Positions 1-9,206 of a DNA stretch of 27,611 bases are shown here, piece by piece. The number at the start of each line of letters is the position of its first letter. Positions within the stretch are counted from its first letter, which is position 1. This DNA comes from CAZXDS01 sp964639525 (GTDB taxonomy: Bacteria > Bacteroidota > Ignavibacteria > Ignavibacteriales > Melioribacteraceae), in contig CAZXDS010000021.1 of assembly GCA_964639525.1 (NCBI GenBank), positions 1-27,611 of the forward strand. Reading direction: 5' to 3'. The position numbers were made by a program, and so were the translations under genes. The notes beneath the pieces are model-generated. The model was not told the origin of the DNA, made no database searches, and was given only the letters and a program-made list of their open reading frames with translations.

Positions 1-1
1 T

Positions 2-124
2 ATGAGTCCACTCTAAAAAGCCCCAAACGGACTTTAGTCCGTTTGGGGAAGTTCGTTTTTAGTCTGTTTCCCCACGACTGAAGTCGTGGGCTAGTAAAAA
101 TATTACTTTTTAGAATGGACTCAT
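2..124. repeat. REP-like hairpin pair inside terminal inverted repeats (MITE-like element)
   Basis: The outer ends, 2-20 and 106-124, are inverted repeats of 19 bp with one mismatch. Inside are two strong palindromes: 21-48 has a perfect 13-bp stem with a 2-nt loop, and 71-90 has a perfect 9-bp stem with a 2-nt loop. Both hairpin tips share the core ACT-NN-AGT. A weaker 5-bp stem lies at 93-107. No reading frame fills the element. Short GC-rich palindromes of this kind are typical of REP sequences mobilised by REP-associated tyrosine transposases, and the outer inverted repeats give it the outline of a MITE. It ends 43 bp before the start of the lamin-tail gene, so it may also affect that gene's promoter or end an upstream transcript. 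The structure is seen directly; mobility is inferred. Confidence 0.7.
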
Positions 125-167
125 TTATATTTCATTAATTTTTATTTATAAAATAAATAATAGAATT

Positions 168-3100
168 ATGAGGGCATCATTACTATTTTTATTTTTTAGC
201 AGCTATCTTTTTTCTCAAACGACAGCTCCCATTGTGTTTTCCGAAATTATGTTTCGTCCGGCAGAAACCAACAGTGAGTTTATAGAGCTATTCAATACTT
301 CTGATACAAATACAGTTGATTTAACAAAATACCAAATTCAGTATCATACTTCAGCAGCCGACACAATTGTTTCTCACGAAGCAGGCTTGGTTTTACAACC
401 ACAGCAATATGCCGTTATTTTAGAAGGTGATTACAATTTCGCGAACGGCATTTACCAAAATCTCATTCCCGCAGGTGCCCTTGTTTTAACAATCGACAAC
501 AACACATTCGGCAGTTCAGGAATGTCCAATTCTTCTGACAGAACCGTAAGATTAATAAATGCAGTTGGCGATACTTTAATAAGTCGAACATACACAGCGA
601 ATAATTCCGCCGGCATTTCGGATGAAAAAATTTTAATGAACAACGATAATGCTTCATCAAATTGGGCAAACTCACTTTTGGTAAATGGAACACCGGGATT
701 TGCAAACACTGTTTCTCCGCTGAATAACGATTTACTGGTCGCCTCAATTCGTTTTCTTCCCGAAACTCCGCACGAAAATGATCTTTTGTCAGTTTCTGTT
801 TTAATTAAAAATATCGGGTTAAATAATGCGGCTAATTTCACTGTCGAAATTTTTAATGATATCAATGCCGACTCTATTGCAGAAACTATCGAAAAAATAT
901 TTAATAACTCCTTTACATCATTATCGTCGGGCGATTCACTAACGGTACAAACCGAAATTTCTAATGTGCCGATTGGCACAACTTATATTATTGCTCAAAT
1001 AAATTATTCGGCAGACGAGAACACGGCAAACGATACAGCATTCGAGAACATTTCTGTTCTGCCAAAGCCAGCTGAGTTTTCCGATTTTGTAATCAACGAA
1101 ATTATGTACAAACCTTTAAGCGGCGAACCTGAATGGATTGAGATTTTCAACAGAAGCAATGAACAAATAAATTTAAAAAGTTGGCGTATATTTGATGCTT
1201 CGTCAAGCATTAATATCACCGACAGCAATGTGGTTGTTGAACCAAACGAGTATGTTGTAATTGCAGATGATAATGCTATATTAGATTTTTTTGAAATCCC
1301 GTCAAAATTAATTATTGCAAACATCCCTTCATTAAATAATTCCGGTGACAACTTAAAAATAAAGGATGGTTTGGGAAATGTTATTGACAGTGTAAATTAT
1401 TTATCCGATTGGGGAGATAATCAGACGGGTATTTCTCTTGAGCGACTTGATACTGAATCACCCGGAAATATTTTTTCTAATTGGTCAAGTTCTACAGCAT
1501 CAAGTTTAGCTACTCCTGGAGAAATAAATTCCGTTACGCCAAAAAATATCGATTTGGCTATCACCGATTTTTACTCAGACAATGAATATGCCGAACTAAA
1601 TTCCCCCACATTACTTAATGTGAAAGTTATAAACAGTGGAATTCAAACAGCCGATAACATTACTGTCCGTTTATTTAACGATACAAATAGAGACGGTTTC
1701 CCACAGCCAAGTGAAAAAGTTGACAGTGTGAATATTTCTACTTTAAATTCAAATGATTCATTAATTGTTTATTTTAATTTTAGCTCTTCGATTATTGGTG
1801 AAAACTATTTAATTGCTGAAGTTCACCAAGCACAAGACGAATTTGCAGGAAACAACTCCATGCAGTTTGTTCTTGATGTTGTTGAAATAAATGAACAGCG
1901 AAATGATTTGGTAATCAACGAAATTATGTATGCTCCGTCAGCACCGGAACCGGAATGGATTGAAATTTTTAACCGCAGTTCAAAAACAATCGATTTACGT
2001 AATTACCAAATTGCAGATTCAAGAGATACTGTAAAAGTAATTCACAAAAGCACATTAATATTACCGGATTCATTTTTTGTGGTGGCGAAAGATTCTTCTT
2101 TTTACGAAAAATACGGTAATACTCCGCACATAGTAATTTCATTTTTCCCTTCATTAAACAACTCAAATGATAAAGTCATTATTTTGGATTCGTTGTTTCG
2201 TGTAATTGATTCGGTAAGCTATTCTTCAGCTTGGGGCGGAACAAGTGGGAAATCTCTGGAACGAATAAATTCTAATGCAGCTGCGAATGATTCTACAAAT
2301 TGGAATAGTTCAATTTCTCCAAAATTGGCAACACCTGGCTTAATCAATTCAGTAACAAGAAGAGATTATGATTTGGCAGTTACAAATATTTATTCTGAGG
2401 TTGATTACGTTGAACTAAACTCGTCTGTGCAATTAAATGTGCAAATATTAAATACCGGCATTCAAACAGCTAACAACATTACTGTCCGCCTTTTCAACGA
2501 CATTAACAAAGACAACATTCCGCAGCCAAGTGAAAAAGTTGACAGTGTAAATGTTTCTACTTTAAATTCAAATGATTCACTAATTGTTAATTTTAATTTT
2601 TATGCTGTGGAACTTGGGACCAATAATTTAATCGCTGAAGTTTACCAGCCACAAGATGAATTTGCTACAAATAATAAAATGGCTTTCGCACTTAATGTAG
2701 TTCAAATAAATGAAGAAAGAAATGATTTGGTAATAAACGAAATTATGTATGCACCTTCCGCACCGGAACCGGAATGGATTGAAATATTTAACAAAAGCAG
2801 CAAAATCATAAACCTGCGTAACTATCAAATTGCCGATTCAAAAGATACCGTGCATGTTATTTTTGCAAATACAGTTTTGCCGCCCGATTCTTTTTTTGTG
2901 GTTGCAAAGGATTCTTCTTTCTTCGTAAAATACGGAAACCTTTCCAATGTAATTATTTCCTCTTTTCCATCTTTGAATAATTCAAACGATGATGTAATTA
3001 TTTTGGATTCGCTATCAAGGGTTATTGATTCGGTTAGTTACAGCTCGGATTGGGGAGGAAGCGGAGGAAAGTCTTTGGAAAGAATTAATTCCGATGCAAG

Positions 3101-6100
3101 TTCAAATGATTCTGCCAATTGGGGAAGTTCCGTTTCGGAAAACTTAGCTACACCGGAAATGATAAACTCCATTACACAAAAAAACTTTGATTTGGCAATA
3201 ACTGATTTTTACTCCGATGCCGATTATGTTTTACTTAACAATTCAGCTTTGCTAAATGTTAAAATTCAAAATATCGGAATTGAAACGGCAAACAATATTA
3301 CCGTCCGTTTATTTAACGATATCAATAATGATGAGTTTCCGCAGCCAAGCGAAAAGATTGACAGCATGGACATTTCCGCTTTAAGTTCAAATGATTCAAT
3401 TACCGTTAATTTTAATTTTAACGGTGTTGTAATCGGCACAAATAATTTAATTGCCCAAGTTTATCAGCCGCAGGATAAGTTCTCTGCAAACAACGAAATG
3501 TTTCTTAATTTGAATGTTGTTGAAGTAAATGAACAAAGAAACGATTTGGCAATAAACGAAATTATGTACGCTCCTTCTTCACCGGAGCCGGAATGGATTG
3601 AAATATTTAACAGAAGCGGAAAAACTATTGACTTGCGCAATTACGAAATTGCAGATTCAAAAGATACCGTGCAGGTTATTTTTACAAATACAGTTTTGCC
3701 GCCCGATTCTTTTTTCGTGGTTGCAAAGGATTCTTCTTTCTTCGTAAAATACGGAAACCTTTCCAATGTAATTATTTCTTCTTTTCCGTCTCTTAATAAT
3801 TCAAATGATGATGTGATTATTTTGGATTCGCTGTCAAGGGTTACTGACTCGGTTAGTTACAGCTCGGATTGGGGAGGAACCGGAGGAAAATCTTTGGAAA
3901 GAATTAATTCCGATGCAAGTTCAAATGATTCTACAAATTGGGGAAGTTCCGTTTCAAATCCAACTCCAGGTAAAAATAATTCCATTGCAAAAAATGATTT
4001 TGATATTTCCGTTGAATCTGCTTTTCCAAACCCTGCAATTCCAACCGTTGGGAATGATGTACATTTGTCTGCATTCCTGAAAAACCGCGGTAAACTAAGC
4101 AGCAGTTTTACGATTCAATTATTTTATGATAATAATTTTGATAATATTGCCGATGAGCTTGTGGAAACAACGAGTAATTTAAGTATTCAACCAAACGATT
4201 CAATAATTATAAATTTCAATTATTTTATTCATAATATTCAAAGTGAAAAGGATTTTGTAATAATTGCAAATTTATTAGAAGATGAGAACAACTTAAATGA
4301 CACTCTTTATTTCAGTGTCCGCCCGTCTTTCGGTCGCAACGCAATACAAATAAATGAAATCATGTATCGTCCGGCAAACGGAGAACCGGAATGGATTGAA
4401 TTTTATAATTCAAGCGATTCAAAAATAAATTTCAAAAATTGGACTATCGGCGATATTGAAACACAACCTGACACAACAATAATAACAAGCGGCAATATTT
4501 TTATTCAGCCGAAGAGTTTGTTTGTAATTGCAAAGGATTCCGTAATACAATCCTTTCATTCCTCAATACCATCGGGATTTGCAGTTTCGGCATTTCCGAA
4601 TTTGAACAACAACACGGATGGTGTTGTGCTTCGCAGTCAATACGGATTAACAATTGATTCGCTTAAATACAATACAAATTGGGAAAACAAACTCGGCTTT
4701 TCAATCGAAAGAATTTCACGTGATTCCGCTTCTGTTGACAGCAGCAATTGGGTGATTTCTACGGATGTTGAGCAAAGCACTCCCGGAAGAATAAACAGTG
4801 CCGCCGCTAAAAAATACGATTTGCAAATTTTGGATATTTCTGCTATGCCAAAATTTCCCGGAAAAGATGCTGACTTAAAACTAACGACAATAATTGTAAA
4901 TAACGGATTATTAAACGCAGCGAACTTTTCAGTAAAATTATTTTATGGTTTTCAAAATGCTTCTAATCTGCTTGAAGAGTTTACCGGACAAACGCTTGCT
5001 TCCGGCGATTCGCTTACAGTACTTTCAGACAAAACATTTAAATTGACTGAGACAATGCAGATTGCTGCACAAGTTGAATTTGCAGATGACGAAAATACTG
5101 CAAATAATTTTCTTGCCGATTCTGTTGAACCGGGCTTTTTAAAAGGCAGTCTGCTTATTAGCGAAGTAATGATTGAACCATTGTCCGGTAATCCGGAATG
5201 GATAGAATTCAAAAATGTTTCCGGTAAAGATATTGATTTAAATAATTGGGTTATCGGCAATTTGCTTCCGAGCCTTTCTGTTCATACAATAATAGATTCA
5301 AGTGCTGTGCTTAAGTCGAATCAATTTCTCGTTCTGGCGTCAGATTCGTTATTAGCCGGAATTGATTCCACCGCTTTATTTATTAACGCCAAAATCGGCG
5401 GTTTAAATAATACTGCCGATGGTATTGTTATTTACGATTTTCGGCATGCAGTAATTGACAGTTTGTTTTACGATAATTCTTATGACATTGAAAAGGGTTT
5501 TTCGCTTGAAAGAATTTCATTAAGTGATTCGACAAACAATCCGCTTAATTGGCTTAGTTCTATTGAGCAAGGCGGAGGAACGCCGGGTTTTGCAAACTCG
5601 GTTTCAGCGCTTGTTCCGCAGAAAAAGAAAAGCGTTGTGATTAATGAAATAATGTATAATCCGTTTGCCGATAACTCTGAATTTATTGAACTCTACAATA
5701 CAACAGATAAATACATTGAACTCGGCGGCTTTGGAGTTTTTGATCATTCGGGAAATTTCTTCAAAATTACAGACAAAGAGACAGAACTTCCGCCGGATAA
5801 ATACTTTGTTGCTGCTGCAGATTCTTTAATACTTCAGAATTATACATTCGATAATTTAAATAATGATATTTATATTACAAATAGTTCCAAATTTAATCTT
5901 TCAAGTAGCAACGAGGATATAATACTTGTTGACGCTTTCGGCAACGTTGTTGATTCTGTTGCATACGACGATAAGTGGAACAACCGGAATATCGTTTCCA
6001 CGAGAAATAAATCTCTTGAAAGACTAAATCCTAATTTAGACAGCAATGATCCGGATAATTGGTCAACCTCGGTAAATCCAAACGGGGCAACTCCCGGCAA

Positions 6101-6455
6101 ACAGAATTCTGTTTTTGTTAAGTCTCTTTCCGCTTCAACCAAAATTAGCATAAACCCGAATCCGTTTTCACCGGACAATGACGGCTTTGAGGATTTTTCA
6201 ATTGTTCATTACAATTTAACACAAACAGTTGCACAAATAAGGATAAAGGTTTTTGATTCACGCGGAAGAAAAGTTAGGACAATAGTAAGTAATCGTGCGA
6301 GCGGTTCTTCCGGCTCAGTAATTTTTGACGGACTCGATGATAACGGAAAGCCATTACGAATAGGCATTTACATTTTGTTTATCGAAGCACTGAACGGTTC
6401 CTCCGGCGTTGTTGAAACTTTGAAAGAACCGATTGTTATTGCACGGAAATTGTAA
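168..6455 (+). CDS. Giant secreted protein with eight lamin-tail (LTD) domains, CARDB-like domains and a FlgD-like C-terminal domain
   Basis: This 2095-aa protein starts with a signal peptide (about residues 1-17, hydrophobic core LLFLFFSSYLFS), so it is exported. Eight lamin-tail domains follow. Each opens with a version of INEIMYxPxxxEPEWIEIFN; the Met of that motif falls at residues 28, 313, 587, 860, 1133, 1399, 1668 and 1829. Each closes with a version of SLERI...NW.SS...TPG.xNS. After each of the first six lies a CARDB-like beta-sandwich (motif ITVRLFND). LTD7 and LTD8 are directly adjacent. From about residue 1990 a FlgD-type Ig domain (NPNPFSPDNDG ... GIYILFIEAL) ends the protein and probably serves as the outer-membrane secretion or sorting domain. 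Bacterial LTD proteins are thought to act in adhesion or in binding nucleic acid or nuclease partners; the true role is unknown. The start at 168 gives a clean signal peptide but has no evident Shine-Dalgarno site. The stop is 15 bp from the end of the convergent next gene. Confidence 0.9.
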   Translation: MRASLLFLFFSSYLFSQTTAPIVFSEIMFRPAETNSEFIELFNTSDTNTVDLTKYQIQYHTSAADTIVSHEAGLVLQPQQYAVILEGDYNFANGIYQNLIPAGALVLTIDNNTFGSSGMSNSSDRTVRLINAVGDTLISRTYTANNSAGISDEKILMNNDNASSNWANSLLVNGTPGFANTVSPLNNDLLVASIRFLPETPHENDLLSVSVLIKNIGLNNAANFTVEIFNDINADSIAETIEKIFNNSFTSLSSGDSLTVQTEISNVPIGTTYIIAQINYSADENTANDTAFENISVLPKPAEFSDFVINEIMYKPLSGEPEWIEIFNRSNEQINLKSWRIFDASSSINITDSNVVVEPNEYVVIADDNAILDFFEIPSKLIIANIPSLNNSGDNLKIKDGLGNVIDSVNYLSDWGDNQTGISLERLDTESPGNIFSNWSSSTASSLATPGEINSVTPKNIDLAITDFYSDNEYAELNSPTLLNVKVINSGIQTADNITVRLFNDTNRDGFPQPSEKVDSVNISTLNSNDSLIVYFNFSSSIIGENYLIAEVHQAQDEFAGNNSMQFVLDVVEINEQRNDLVINEIMYAPSAPEPEWIEIFNRSSKTIDLRNYQIADSRDTVKVIHKSTLILPDSFFVVAKDSSFYEKYGNTPHIVISFFPSLNNSNDKVIILDSLFRVIDSVSYSSAWGGTSGKSLERINSNAAANDSTNWNSSISPKLATPGLINSVTRRDYDLAVTNIYSEVDYVELNSSVQLNVQILNTGIQTANNITVRLFNDINKDNIPQPSEKVDSVNVSTLNSNDSLIVNFNFYAVELGTNNLIAEVYQPQDEFATNNKMAFALNVVQINEERNDLVINEIMYAPSAPEPEWIEIFNKSSKIINLRNYQIADSKDTVHVIFANTVLPPDSFFVVAKDSSFFVKYGNLSNVIISSFPSLNNSNDDVIILDSLSRVIDSVSYSSDWGGSGGKSLERINSDASSNDSANWGSSVSENLATPEMINSITQKNFDLAITDFYSDADYVLLNNSALLNVKIQNIGIETANNITVRLFNDINNDEFPQPSEKIDSMDISALSSNDSITVNFNFNGVVIGTNNLIAQVYQPQDKFSANNEMFLNLNVVEVNEQRNDLAINEIMYAPSSPEPEWIEIFNRSGKTIDLRNYEIADSKDTVQVIFTNTVLPPDSFFVVAKDSSFFVKYGNLSNVIISSFPSLNNSNDDVIILDSLSRVTDSVSYSSDWGGTGGKSLERINSDASSNDSTNWGSSVSNPTPGKNNSIAKNDFDISVESAFPNPAIPTVGNDVHLSAFLKNRGKLSSSFTIQLFYDNNFDNIADELVETTSNLSIQPNDSIIINFNYFIHNIQSEKDFVIIANLLEDENNLNDTLYFSVRPSFGRNAIQINEIMYRPANGEPEWIEFYNSSDSKINFKNWTIGDIETQPDTTIITSGNIFIQPKSLFVIAKDSVIQSFHSSIPSGFAVSAFPNLNNNTDGVVLRSQYGLTIDSLKYNTNWENKLGFSIERISRDSASVDSSNWVISTDVEQSTPGRINSAAAKKYDLQILDISAMPKFPGKDADLKLTTIIVNNGLLNAANFSVKLFYGFQNASNLLEEFTGQTLASGDSLTVLSDKTFKLTETMQIAAQVEFADDENTANNFLADSVEPGFLKGSLLISEVMIEPLSGNPEWIEFKNVSGKDIDLNNWVIGNLLPSLSVHTIIDSSAVLKSNQFLVLASDSLLAGIDSTALFINAKIGGLNNTADGIVIYDFRHAVIDSLFYDNSYDIEKGFSLERISLSDSTNNPLNWLSSIEQGGGTPGFANSVSALVPQKKKSVVINEIMYNPFADNSEFIELYNTTDKYIELGGFGVFDHSGNFFKITDKETELPPDKYFVAAADSLILQNYTFDNLNNDIYITNSSKFNLSSSNEDIILVDAFGNVVDSVAYDDKWNNRNIVSTRNKSLERLNPNLDSNDPDNWSTSVNPNGATPGKQNSVFVKSLSASTKISINPNPFSPDNDGFEDFSIVHYNLTQTVAQIRIKVFDSRGRKVRTIVSNRASGSSGSVIFDGLDDNGKPLRIGIYILFIEALNGSSGVVETLKEPIVIARKL
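1104..4361 (+). repeat. Tandem LTD-CARDB coding repeats with an 819-bp period
   Basis: Within the giant gene the repeated unit (one lamin-tail plus one CARDB-like domain) begins at equivalent positions 1104, 1926, 2745, 3564 and 4362. The spacings are 822, 819, 819 and 798 bp. The third and fourth units are nearly identical at DNA level over parts of the lamin-tail half: aligning about 2873-2960 with 3692-3779 shows only a few differences, mostly synonymous. The flanking units, outside 1104-4361, are more diverged. This is direct evidence of in-frame tandem duplication with recent copying or gene conversion between neighbours. Confidence 0.85.
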
Positions 6456-6470
6456 AAGAGCATTTATATT

Positions 6471-9056
6471 TCACTTCAAGTGCACAATTTTTTTTGTTAG
6501 AACCGGTTTACCGTTTGCCTGCAGTGATATAAAATATACTCCGCTTGAATACGTATTACTTTCAAATGCCAAATGGTATTCACCGGCTGATTGTGCTTTG
6601 TTCTGAAGTATTTTTACTGTTTTCCCTTGAATGTTGTAAAGTGTTATTTTTATTTTTCCTGCTTGCGGTAATGTATATGTAATTTGTGTTGATGCATTAA
6701 ACGGATTGGGATACGCATTTAATGTAAATGATTTCGGCAGTTCTGTTCCGTCTGTTATTACTTCGGTCGTAGGGTCCCACTCAAATACATTTGCAAAAAT
6801 ATTAAAACCGGTTCCGCCTACATGACTTGTTGTCCAAGAAAAATATATTTTGTTGTCAAGAAATGCTGCGTCCGGTTGTTTTTGTACTCTAAGTGTATCG
6901 CTGTTTACTCTAAAATTATTTCCCCAAGCTTCTCCGTTTGATAAATAGACTTGTGCATAAATATCTTGCGTGCTGTTTCTAAAATCCGACCAGGCAATTA
7001 CAAAATTATCATCTCTATCCAACGAGACTGTCGGCTCTGTTTGTTCCGAATTATTTTCATCTTCATTTACTTTAAAATTAGCACCTACTTTTTCACCAGC
7101 ACTATTAAATCTCTGTGCAAAAATATCATTGTCTCCGTTTCTGTTATCCCTCCAAGTAACTACAAAATTGCCGGTTGTGTGATTCATTGATATTTGAACT
7201 TGTGTGTTTAATACAGTACTGCTGCCGTCATCATTTATTACCGTAACGTCGCCTATCTCAGACAAGTCCGGAGAGTATCTTTTCATTAGTATTTCAATAT
7301 TATTTGAACCGGTTAACTTACCGCTCCAAATTATATAAACATATCCTTTGTTATTTATTGCACAATTTGGATATCCAATAGCACTATACAAATTATTATC
7401 TGCAACAAGCACTTTTTGACCAAAGTACGAGCCGTTTGGCTTAAAAGTTTGAAAAGCTATTTTAGGCTTATCCCACAAATCATCTACAAAAACAGCAACA
7501 AAATAATTATCATCATTAACATCATTTTGTCCAGAACTTGCATAACCGGAGGAAGGATAAAAAACACTGTCCATTATTGTATCAAACTTTTCATCAAAAA
7601 ACTTAATTACCGGATGTGATACGAACGTTGTATAGCTTACAGTAAAACGGTCATAATTATAAGAAATACGTGGATATTCGGACCACGAATAATCACCCGG
7701 CAAATAAAAAATTGCTTTTTCATTAGTTACTGGAACACCATTATCTGTAAAAAGTTTTCCGTAAATATCACTGCTTCCAAATCCTTCGGAAAAATCTTGC
7801 CAAAGTATCAAAAATTTATTGTTAATTACACCGATATTACTTAACATCTGCATGCCGCTAATACCATTTGCATCATTTGGTATTTCATTTTTATATATAA
7901 ATTTACCTGTACTATCAACAGCTTGTTGATATAAACGATTACTATCCTGCAATACTATAACAAAATTACAATTATTTGAAAAGACTGGACCAAAATAAGT
8001 ATCCTTGCTGTCGGATATCAAAATACTATTACTATTTGTTTTACTTGCATCACTGTTTATTATTTGAGCATATAATTTATAAGTAACTTTTTCTTCATAA
8101 ACCATTAAAATATAACCATTATCAGCAAATGCAGCTTGAAATCTATCAGGGTCATACTCAAGATTAGTCAATGATTTAATATTTTCGTAAATTTTATTAC
8201 CATTCGGGTCAAATTTTTGCGTATGTAAATTGTAATCATTACTGCAAAAGACAGCAACAATATTATCCGATGCGTCCAAACCTAAAAAGGCACCTTCATA
8301 AACCCAAATATTCTTTTGTACATCATTAATACGTATATCGTGATTTAAAACATAAGTGGAATCATAAATATTTAAGAAAGCACTATTATTAGTCCCATAA
8401 AGCCCATCTACATTTTGGGTATATAAAATTGCATATCGGTTGTTTCTTAACCTTTTTATTTGCGGATGTCTGAAATCACCTCCAACATAAGATCTAATTG
8501 GAATAAAATAATCTCCTAGTGATTGAAGATTACTATCAAATTTCTGTGCATAAATGCGATAAGAAGAATTTGTTTTTTTAGCACTCCAAATTAAGAACAT
8601 TCCGCCATCCTCTGTAACCGCAACATCAAAATTGCTAAAATTTACAAAATCATTATTCCCAAGCGAAAAAAGTTCGGTTATTGGTACTCCTACGCTATTA
8701 AACTTTCTAAAGTAAATAGTATTATTAGAAAGCCAAATTCGATTAAAACTTCCATCGGTGTTGTATATTTCCTGCAAATTCCAACCCCAACTTTGAACTT
8801 CATAATTAGCTCCAATCATTTGCCCTAAACTGTCATATTTCTGTGCAAATGTTTCAGTGTCACCATTCCGGGCATCTCGCCAGGAAATTGCATAACCGGA
8901 AAGTGTATTATTCAATAACCCAATGTTTTGTAATAGTGCTGTCCCTCGATTAGTGTTTGCTTGAAAATCGGGTGTTAACAATGTAAGTGATTTTTGTGCG
9001 TAAGTTTGAGTTAAAAGAATAGATAAAAAAAATAATATTTTAAACAAGTGTTTCAT
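6471..9056 (-). CDS. T9SS-exported cell-surface protein with repeated propeller-like blades
   Basis: The protein has 861 aa from the chosen start. An in-frame ATG at 9083 would add nine residues before the signal peptide; starting at 9056 gives a normal one (MKHLFKILFFLSILLTQTYAQ with cleavage after the last Ala). Neither start has a clear Shine-Dalgarno site. The body repeats a motif of the type FVVTWRDNRNGDNDIFAQRF followed by a G..... spacer, seen best in the last third and again near the N-terminus (YAISWRDARNGDTETFAQKY). This suggests beta-propeller blades, a fold often used for binding. The last 85 or so residues form a type A T9SS sorting domain (AYPNPFNASTQITYTLP ... GVYFISLQANGK ... 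KKIVHLK). The protein should cross the outer membrane by the Por/Gld secretion system. No enzymatic motif is visible, and ligand and function are unknown. It is convergent with the lamin-tail gene and probably downstream of the neighbouring secreted-protein gene. Confidence 0.85.
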   Translation of the reverse strand: MKHLFKILFFLSILLTQTYAQKSLTLLTPDFQANTNRGTALLQNIGLLNNTLSGYAISWRDARNGDTETFAQKYDSLGQMIGANYEVQSWGWNLQEIYNTDGSFNRIWLSNNTIYFRKFNSVGVPITELFSLGNNDFVNFSNFDVAVTEDGGMFLIWSAKKTNSSYRIYAQKFDSNLQSLGDYFIPIRSYVGGDFRHPQIKRLRNNRYAILYTQNVDGLYGTNNSAFLNIYDSTYVLNHDIRINDVQKNIWVYEGAFLGLDASDNIVAVFCSNDYNLHTQKFDPNGNKIYENIKSLTNLEYDPDRFQAAFADNGYILMVYEEKVTYKLYAQIINSDASKTNSNSILISDSKDTYFGPVFSNNCNFVIVLQDSNRLYQQAVDSTGKFIYKNEIPNDANGISGMQMLSNIGVINNKFLILWQDFSEGFGSSDIYGKLFTDNGVPVTNEKAIFYLPGDYSWSEYPRISYNYDRFTVSYTTFVSHPVIKFFDEKFDTIMDSVFYPSSGYASSGQNDVNDDNYFVAVFVDDLWDKPKIAFQTFKPNGSYFGQKVLVADNNLYSAIGYPNCAINNKGYVYIIWSGKLTGSNNIEILMKRYSPDLSEIGDVTVINDDGSSTVLNTQVQISMNHTTGNFVVTWRDNRNGDNDIFAQRFNSAGEKVGANFKVNEDENNSEQTEPTVSLDRDDNFVIAWSDFRNSTQDIYAQVYLSNGEAWGNNFRVNSDTLRVQKQPDAAFLDNKIYFSWTTSHVGGTGFNIFANVFEWDPTTEVITDGTELPKSFTLNAYPNPFNASTQITYTLPQAGKIKITLYNIQGKTVKILQNKAQSAGEYHLAFESNTYSSGVYFISLQANGKPVLTKKIVHLK

Positions 9057-9102
9057 AAGTTTTGTAATATCCGTTTTAAACATATTAAAAATACTTTAAT
9101 TT

Positions 9103-9148
9103 ATTCTACCGGAGAATAAAAAGCAACACTTAATATTCTCCGGAGAAT
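9103..9148 (-). terminator. Pair of TTCTCCGGAGAA-type palindromes, possible terminator
   Basis: A perfect 14-bp palindrome (ATTCTCCGGAGAAT, 9135-9148) is preceded at 9103-9117 by a second copy with one inserted base. The half-sites at 9109-9118 and 9134-9143 can also pair with each other as a 10-bp stem with a 15-nt loop. The element lies between two minus-strand genes, downstream of the one at 9207-10601, where a terminator or attenuator would fit. On the minus strand the structure is followed by an AT-rich stretch but not by a clean T-run, so intrinsic termination is only plausible. A protein-binding dyad or a repeat element is the alternative. Confidence 0.45.
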
Positions 9149-9206
9149 TATTTATTTGATAACGTCTAACTCCTTTTTTGTAAATTGTATCGTGGAACTT
9201 ACCTCG

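Noticed and set aside
452..979. A 175-aa minus-strand open frame inside the lamin-tail gene
   Set aside because: It is antisense to a strongly supported coding region, has no recognisable domain or ribosome binding site, and reflects codon bias of the real gene.
6456..6490. A small CACTT-C-AAGTG hairpin at the junction of the two convergent genes
   Set aside because: The 5-bp stem lies within the end of the minus-strand gene and is too weak to call a terminator.
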